A DNA stretch of 64,000 nt, from positions 62,001 through 126,000 of the forward strand of contig WGMO01000019.1 of assembly GCA_016125075.1 (NCBI GenBank), given 5' to 3'. Position 1 is the stretch's first letter; each line of letters starts with the position of its first letter. The notes below the pieces were generated by a model, which saw nothing but the letters and a program-made list of their open reading frames with translations, ran no database searches and was not told the origin of the DNA. Below are positions 60,364 through 64,000 of the stretch, piece after piece. This stretch comes from Terrimonas sp. GTDB lineage: Bacteria > Bacteroidota > Bacteroidia > Chitinophagales > Chitinophagaceae. Made by a program: the position numbers and the translations under genes.

Positions 60364-62208
60364 GTGTCTGATACGATTTTATTATTACCTGACAATATTG
60401 CCAACCAGATAGCGGCCGGAGAAGTCATTCAACGGCCTTCGAGTGCTGTCAAGGAATTATTAGAAAATGCAGTGGATGCCGGTGCCTCCGAAATCCAACT
60501 GATCATCAATGATGCGGGGAAGTCGCTGATCCAGGTGATCGATAACGGCAGGGGCATGAGTGAAACCGATGCCCGTATGTGTTTTGAGCGACATGCCACT
60601 TCAAAGATCCAAAGCATCGATGACCTTTTTCATATCAAAACAATGGGATTCAGGGGCGAGGCCCTGGCTTCCATTGCCGCTGTAGCCCAGGTTGTGCTGA
60701 AAACAAAAAAACCTGAAGATAAAGACGGCGTTTATATTGAGATCGAAAACAGCCAGGTGGTAAAACAGGAACCTGTTGCTGCGATCAACGGTACGAGTAT
60801 AGCCATGAAGAACCTTTTTTTCAATGTACCGGCCAGACGGAATTTTTTGAAAAGCAATGCGGCTGAAATGCGGCATATCGTGGATGAGTTTACCCGTGTT
60901 GCGCTGGCCTTTCCTGAAATATTCTTTTCCCTTACCAGTAATGGCCAGCAGATTTTTCACCTGGAAGCCGGCAGCCTGAAACAAAGGATCATGCAATTGC
61001 TGGGTAACAATTACAATGCAAAACTGGTGACGGTAAAGGAAGAGACCGATTACATGAACATTTACGGTTTTGTGGGCAAACCTGAAACGGCAAAGAAAAC
61101 AAGGGGTGACCAGTATTTTTTTGTCAACAACCGGTTTATCAAGAGCCCTTACCTGAACCATGCTGTGATGAATGCCTACCAGCAGATGATTCCTCCGGAC
61201 AGTTTTCCCCTGTATGTATTATTCATTGACCTCGATCCTACGCAGGTAGATGTAAACGTGCACCCGACAAAACAGGAGATAAAATTTGAAGACGAGAAAA
61301 TTGTGTATGCATTTGTTCAGGCCGCGATCAAGCATGCACTGGCCCAGTTCAGCATTACCCCCACCCTGGATTTCGACCTCGATGCATCAATTCAACAATT
61401 ATCCTCTGTTCAGCAGCCTTTCACCGAAGAAAAAAAATCGGCAGCCAGTGCCAGTTCCCTATTCAAAGGGTTCACCCAAAAAAACCAGGCCCATTTCATT
61501 GAAAAAACAGACAGGAATGAATTGAAACACTGGAGGGATTTTTATGAAAGCAACCGGCAACAGGAAGGTATGGATGACCCGGCGAAGCCTCCCCAAAATT
61601 TTGAAGCGGAAGCCAGGGAACATTTACCCTTTCAGCTTCCCGAAGACAGCACCCTTTCTCAGATCCTCAACACCTATATCCTCTTTCCTTCCGAAAATGG
61701 ATTTATGCTGATTCACCAGCAACTGGCCCATGAAAGGGTACTTTATGACAGAATGGTCATTGCTGCAGCAGGAAAACCAATGGCCACACAACGCAGTATG
61801 TTCCCGGTTTCGCTGGAACTTACTCCGGCCGATGCAGTTTTACTGGAAGAACTGATGCCGGATATCCAAACACTGGGTTACCTGATCGAACCCTTTGGTA
61901 AAAACAGTTTTGTCATCCAGGGAACACCTGCAGATGTGGAACAGGGCAATGAAAAAGTAGTGATCGATTTCATGCTGGAGCAATACAAGCATTTCAGCAA
62001 TGATCTGAAATTTTCTAAAAGAGAAAAACTGATCCGATCCCTGGCCAAACAACAATCCATTAAAGCAGGCAACCGGCTAACAGAAAGGGAGCTGAAGATA
62101 CTGGTTACAGACCTTTTTAATTCCTCACAACCCAATACGGCACCGGACGGAAGTCCCATTTACCTGAGCTTCAATAAAGCTGCACTGGAAAAACTGTTTG
62201 GAAGGTAA
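60364..62208 (+). CDS. mutL: DNA mismatch repair protein MutL, endonuclease motifs altered
   Basis: 614 residues, GTG start. N-terminal GHKL ATPase with LLENAVDAGAS, DNGRGMSE and MGFRGEALASI, then the transducer domain (about 210-330). C-terminal dimerisation domain (about 430-614). In MutL proteins with latent nuclease activity the C-terminus has D-Q-H-A-x2-E-x4-E and C-P-H-G-R-P. Here the positions read HQQLAHERVLYD (H451 onward) and APDGSP (about 593-598), so most metal ligands are lost. It should act as matchmaker, not nuclease. MutS is not in the window. Confidence 0.93.
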   Translation: MSDTILLLPDNIANQIAAGEVIQRPSSAVKELLENAVDAGASEIQLIINDAGKSLIQVIDNGRGMSETDARMCFERHATSKIQSIDDLFHIKTMGFRGEALASIAAVAQVVLKTKKPEDKDGVYIEIENSQVVKQEPVAAINGTSIAMKNLFFNVPARRNFLKSNAAEMRHIVDEFTRVALAFPEIFFSLTSNGQQIFHLEAGSLKQRIMQLLGNNYNAKLVTVKEETDYMNIYGFVGKPETAKKTRGDQYFFVNNRFIKSPYLNHAVMNAYQQMIPPDSFPLYVLFIDLDPTQVDVNVHPTKQEIKFEDEKIVYAFVQAAIKHALAQFSITPTLDFDLDASIQQLSSVQQPFTEEKKSAASASSLFKGFTQKNQAHFIEKTDRNELKHWRDFYESNRQQEGMDDPAKPPQNFEAEAREHLPFQLPEDSTLSQILNTYILFPSENGFMLIHQQLAHERVLYDRMVIAAAGKPMATQRSMFPVSLELTPADAVLLEELMPDIQTLGYLIEPFGKNSFVIQGTPADVEQGNEKVVIDFMLEQYKHFSNDLKFSKREKLIRSLAKQQSIKAGNRLTERELKILVTDLFNSSQPNTAPDGSPIYLSFNKAALEKLFGR

Positions 62209-62230
62209 TTGCGGATTTTATCAACCGGCC

Positions 62231-63580
62231 TTAATATTTTTTACGGATTCCCACCAGGAATTTTTCAATGGTATGCCGGATAGCAGTTGCTGAAGCCCGG
62301 TGATTATTGACCAGGGTTGAGAATACCAGCAGTTTGCCTTTTCGGGTATACAGGAACCCGCTAAAAGCGACTACCCCGGATAGCGTGCCTGTTTTACCAT
62401 ATACAAATCCCTTCTCTTTTACATAATAGTTGCCAAGGGTACCTTCACCCCCGGTGGGTAAAATGACCCTGATCCGCTCCATGCCAAATTCCTGCTGCAT
62501 CCTGGTAAGGATCGCGACAAAGTCCTGCGGGGAAAACAAGTTATACCGGCTGAGACCCGATCCATCCACCCAGCGGGGTGTTTGGGGAAGGAATGCAAAA
62601 TCTGTTTTCAACAAAGTGTCGATGATCGCTTCATCCTTCATATACCCGAGTCGCTCATTGCTTAGCATCATCAAGGTCTGCTCTGCAAAAAAGTTATCAC
62701 TATGGTGCATCATTGGTTTTAGCAGGGAGTCCGTAGGCCGGGAGTAGATAATTGTTTTCACCGGATCAAAGAAATACCCTTCTGCGATCGATGCAGGAAT
62801 AACCGCTTTTCCCAAAGTATCCGCCAATAATCCAGCCATCAATCCCATATCCGCTCGCAACGGAATGGATGTGCCGGAGAATTTTTTTTGGGATGGCTTC
62901 AATACAAATTCATCACTATCAATTCCCCTTTCTACAGAAAAGTTATTTGTTTGGAGGGTATGATTAACCGGATCAAATCCCAGGTCTTTATTTGCCCTGA
63001 TCAAAATGCCTGGAGGACTGAATTTCAAGGTATCCTTTATTAAAAAGAAATCAGCCACATTTCCATACATGGGAAAAGGTGACCGTTCTGCCATATAAGC
63101 AGCATCATAATCATTCCATGACCAGCCATTTCCCCATCGGTCGTCTTTCCAGGTATCCGTGTACAGCAAAACCTGTTTTTTCATTTTCAGTATATCGAAT
63201 ACAGGTTGTGAAGGAAACGCGGCCTGTAAAAAGGTCGGATCACCGGTTGGAAAAACCAGACATCCGCCCTTTCCATCATCAGCTATCCCCGCTCCCGCTA
63301 AACTATCCCCCAGGTACTTCATGGCAGCATAACAGGTGGGAATTTTCGTATTACTGGCAGGCACAAAATAATGGTCGCCCTGGTAATCATACCAATATTT
63401 CCCGGTAGCGGGTTCGTAAATACTGATACCCAAATTGGCAGTTTGTAATACTGGGTCCCGTATAACACCTTTTGCTGACCGGCTGATCTTTTTTTGCAGG
63501 GAACAGGAAGCCAATAATAATAAGCAGCAACCGGAAAAGAAAAAGCAGGATAAGCGTGCAAAAAGGTTTTGACTTTCCAT
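62231..63580 (-). CDS. dacB: D-alanyl-D-alanine carboxypeptidase/endopeptidase (PBP4/DacB family)
   Basis: 449 residues, lipoprotein signal with LLASC (Cys26). Peptidase S13 motifs: S-x-x-K in VPASNTKIPTCY, S-D-N in HHSDNFFAEQ and K-T-G in VYGKTGTLSG, so the enzyme should be active on peptidoglycan stem peptides. The chain is a little shorter than E. coli PBP4 (477), with a plausible insert domain. Converges with mutL (22 bp between stops). Confidence 0.93.
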   Translation of the reverse strand: MESQNLFARLSCFFFSGCCLLLLASCSLQKKISRSAKGVIRDPVLQTANLGISIYEPATGKYWYDYQGDHYFVPASNTKIPTCYAAMKYLGDSLAGAGIADDGKGGCLVFPTGDPTFLQAAFPSQPVFDILKMKKQVLLYTDTWKDDRWGNGWSWNDYDAAYMAERSPFPMYGNVADFFLIKDTLKFSPPGILIRANKDLGFDPVNHTLQTNNFSVERGIDSDEFVLKPSQKKFSGTSIPLRADMGLMAGLLADTLGKAVIPASIAEGYFFDPVKTIIYSRPTDSLLKPMMHHSDNFFAEQTLMMLSNERLGYMKDEAIIDTLLKTDFAFLPQTPRWVDGSGLSRYNLFSPQDFVAILTRMQQEFGMERIRVILPTGGEGTLGNYYVKEKGFVYGKTGTLSGVVAFSGFLYTRKGKLLVFSTLVNNHRASATAIRHTIEKFLVGIRKKY

Positions 63581-63600
63581 CTTTAAATAATACTACTCTG

Positions 63601-64000
63601 TTACAGATAAATCTTTTTGCCTTCTGCTGAACTTTGCAGGGCCGCCTCAATGATTTCAATGGTCCGCACCCCATCGCTGGCCGGAACAGGGTTGGGACCC
63701 TGACCGGTCAATGCCTTATAGACATCATCGAAAAAAAACATATAGTTACCGGGAGAGGAAATGGTTTGTTGTTTGATCACTTCGCCATTGATCTCGGTGT
63801 GTAACAAACCGTCGGGTCCAGGCAGTTCGCCGCTCCAGTTTTCAAAAGAAGGCTTCACGGCATCGAGCAGTTTTTGTTCCTGCAAGTCTGAACGGTGCTG
63901 CAGAAAGCTCCCTTTCATACCCTGTAACATATAGGCATAAACGGTTTCGCGGGCTATACAAGTAGCTTTTAAACGTACCCTGCATTGTTGATAATACAAT
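63601..64000 (-). CDS. Gfo/Idh/MocA-family oxidoreductase, C-terminal part only
   Basis: About 133 codons, frame open to the right window edge; the Rossmann N-terminus lies outside. Visible: KGSFLQHRSDLQEQKLL, NYMFFFDDVYKALTGQGPNP, VPASDGVRTIEIIEAALQSS, the typical C-terminal helices of Gfo/Idh/MocA NAD(P)-dependent sugar oxidoreductases. Substrate unknown. The frame continues to the edge, so no start is assigned. Stop is 20 bp from the dacB start. Confidence 0.8.
   Translation of the reverse strand, partial: LYYQQCRVRLKATCIARETVYAYMLQGMKGSFLQHRSDLQEQKLLDAVKPSFENWSGELPGPDGLLHTEINGEVIKQQTISSPGNYMFFFDDVYKALTGQGPNPVPASDGVRTIEIIEAALQSSAEGKKIYL

Noticed and set aside
1-64000. Mobile elements, integrases, CRISPR or defence systems
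   Set aside because: No transposase, integrase, restriction or Cas protein among the readable genes, and no spaced repeat array. The three repeats at 30967 are too few and too short for CRISPR.

Overview
The window is a chromosomal segment from a member of the Bacteroidota, most likely family Chitinophagaceae or a close relative. The evidence is a SusC/SusD pair, gliding-type genes gldD and gldE, lipoproteins with Bacteroidota-style lipoboxes, almost no Shine-Dalgarno sequences, promoter boxes of the type TTTG-N19-TAnnTTTG, and the gene order mutY / ssb / gldE / gldD and birA / rsfS / ftsH / lutC. About 58 protein genes fill the window. I see no rRNA, tRNA, CRISPR array, insertion sequence or prophage. 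The first gene (SusC) and the last gene (a Gfo/Idh/MocA-type oxidoreductase) are cut by the window ends.

Layout. 1-5402 (+): the end of a SusC/SusD nutrient-uptake locus with a third lipoprotein, closed by a hairpin terminator. 5494-13614 (-): TlpA-like thioredoxin lipoprotein, gatB, a double-PDZ protein, an acetyltransferase, an M28 peptidase and alaS. 13743-15994 (+): M23 peptidase, MerR-type regulator, thioredoxin-fold protein. 15996-21348 (-): propeller-like protein, lpxH-type phosphatase, AIG2-like protein, lutC, ftsH, rsfS. 21499-22272 (+): birA. 22341-24654 (-): bcp and a large M23 protein. 24954-28141 (+): a small secreted peptide and carB. 28154-30802 (-): response regulator, histidine kinase, membrane protein, and a small protein of unknown function. 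31105-36442 (+): DinB, ComEC, purH, EamA transporter. 36435-44905 (-): a long run with a deacetylase-like protein, lutB, an AlkD-like protein, an SPL-type radical SAM protein, a DUF3109 protein, gldD, gldE, ssb and mutY. 45047-48209 (+): HU, TPR protein, a 31-residue basic peptide and RNase G. 48224-48916 (-): membrane zinc peptidase. 49431-57351 (+): radA, comF, a beta-helix lipoprotein, glutathione peroxidase, holB, ricT and an alpha/beta hydrolase. 57370-60258 (-): GH3/serine-hydrolase fusion. 60364-62208 (+): mutL. 62231-64000 (-): dacB-type carboxypeptidase and the truncated oxidoreductase.

Most of the window is core metabolism and maintenance: translation (gatB, alaS, rsfS), purine and pyrimidine synthesis (purH, carB), envelope and peptidoglycan turnover (lpxH, two M23 proteins, GH3 fusion, dacB), DNA repair (mutY, ssb, radA, mutL, AlkD-like), redox defence (bcp, glutathione peroxidase, thioredoxins) and surface and motility proteins.

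I did not find a clear undescribed multi-gene system. The best leads are: (1) three phased A-tract direct repeats at 30967-31023 beside an uncharacterised signalling cluster (28154-30802); (2) an orphan strong hairpin with a candidate promoter at 49195-49290, which could be a small RNA; (3) a 31-residue, very basic peptide gene at 46376-46471; (4) a 17-bp palindrome on the promoter of the PDZ protein; (5) a MutL without the usual endonuclease motifs; and (6) a CarB without its regulatory domain.
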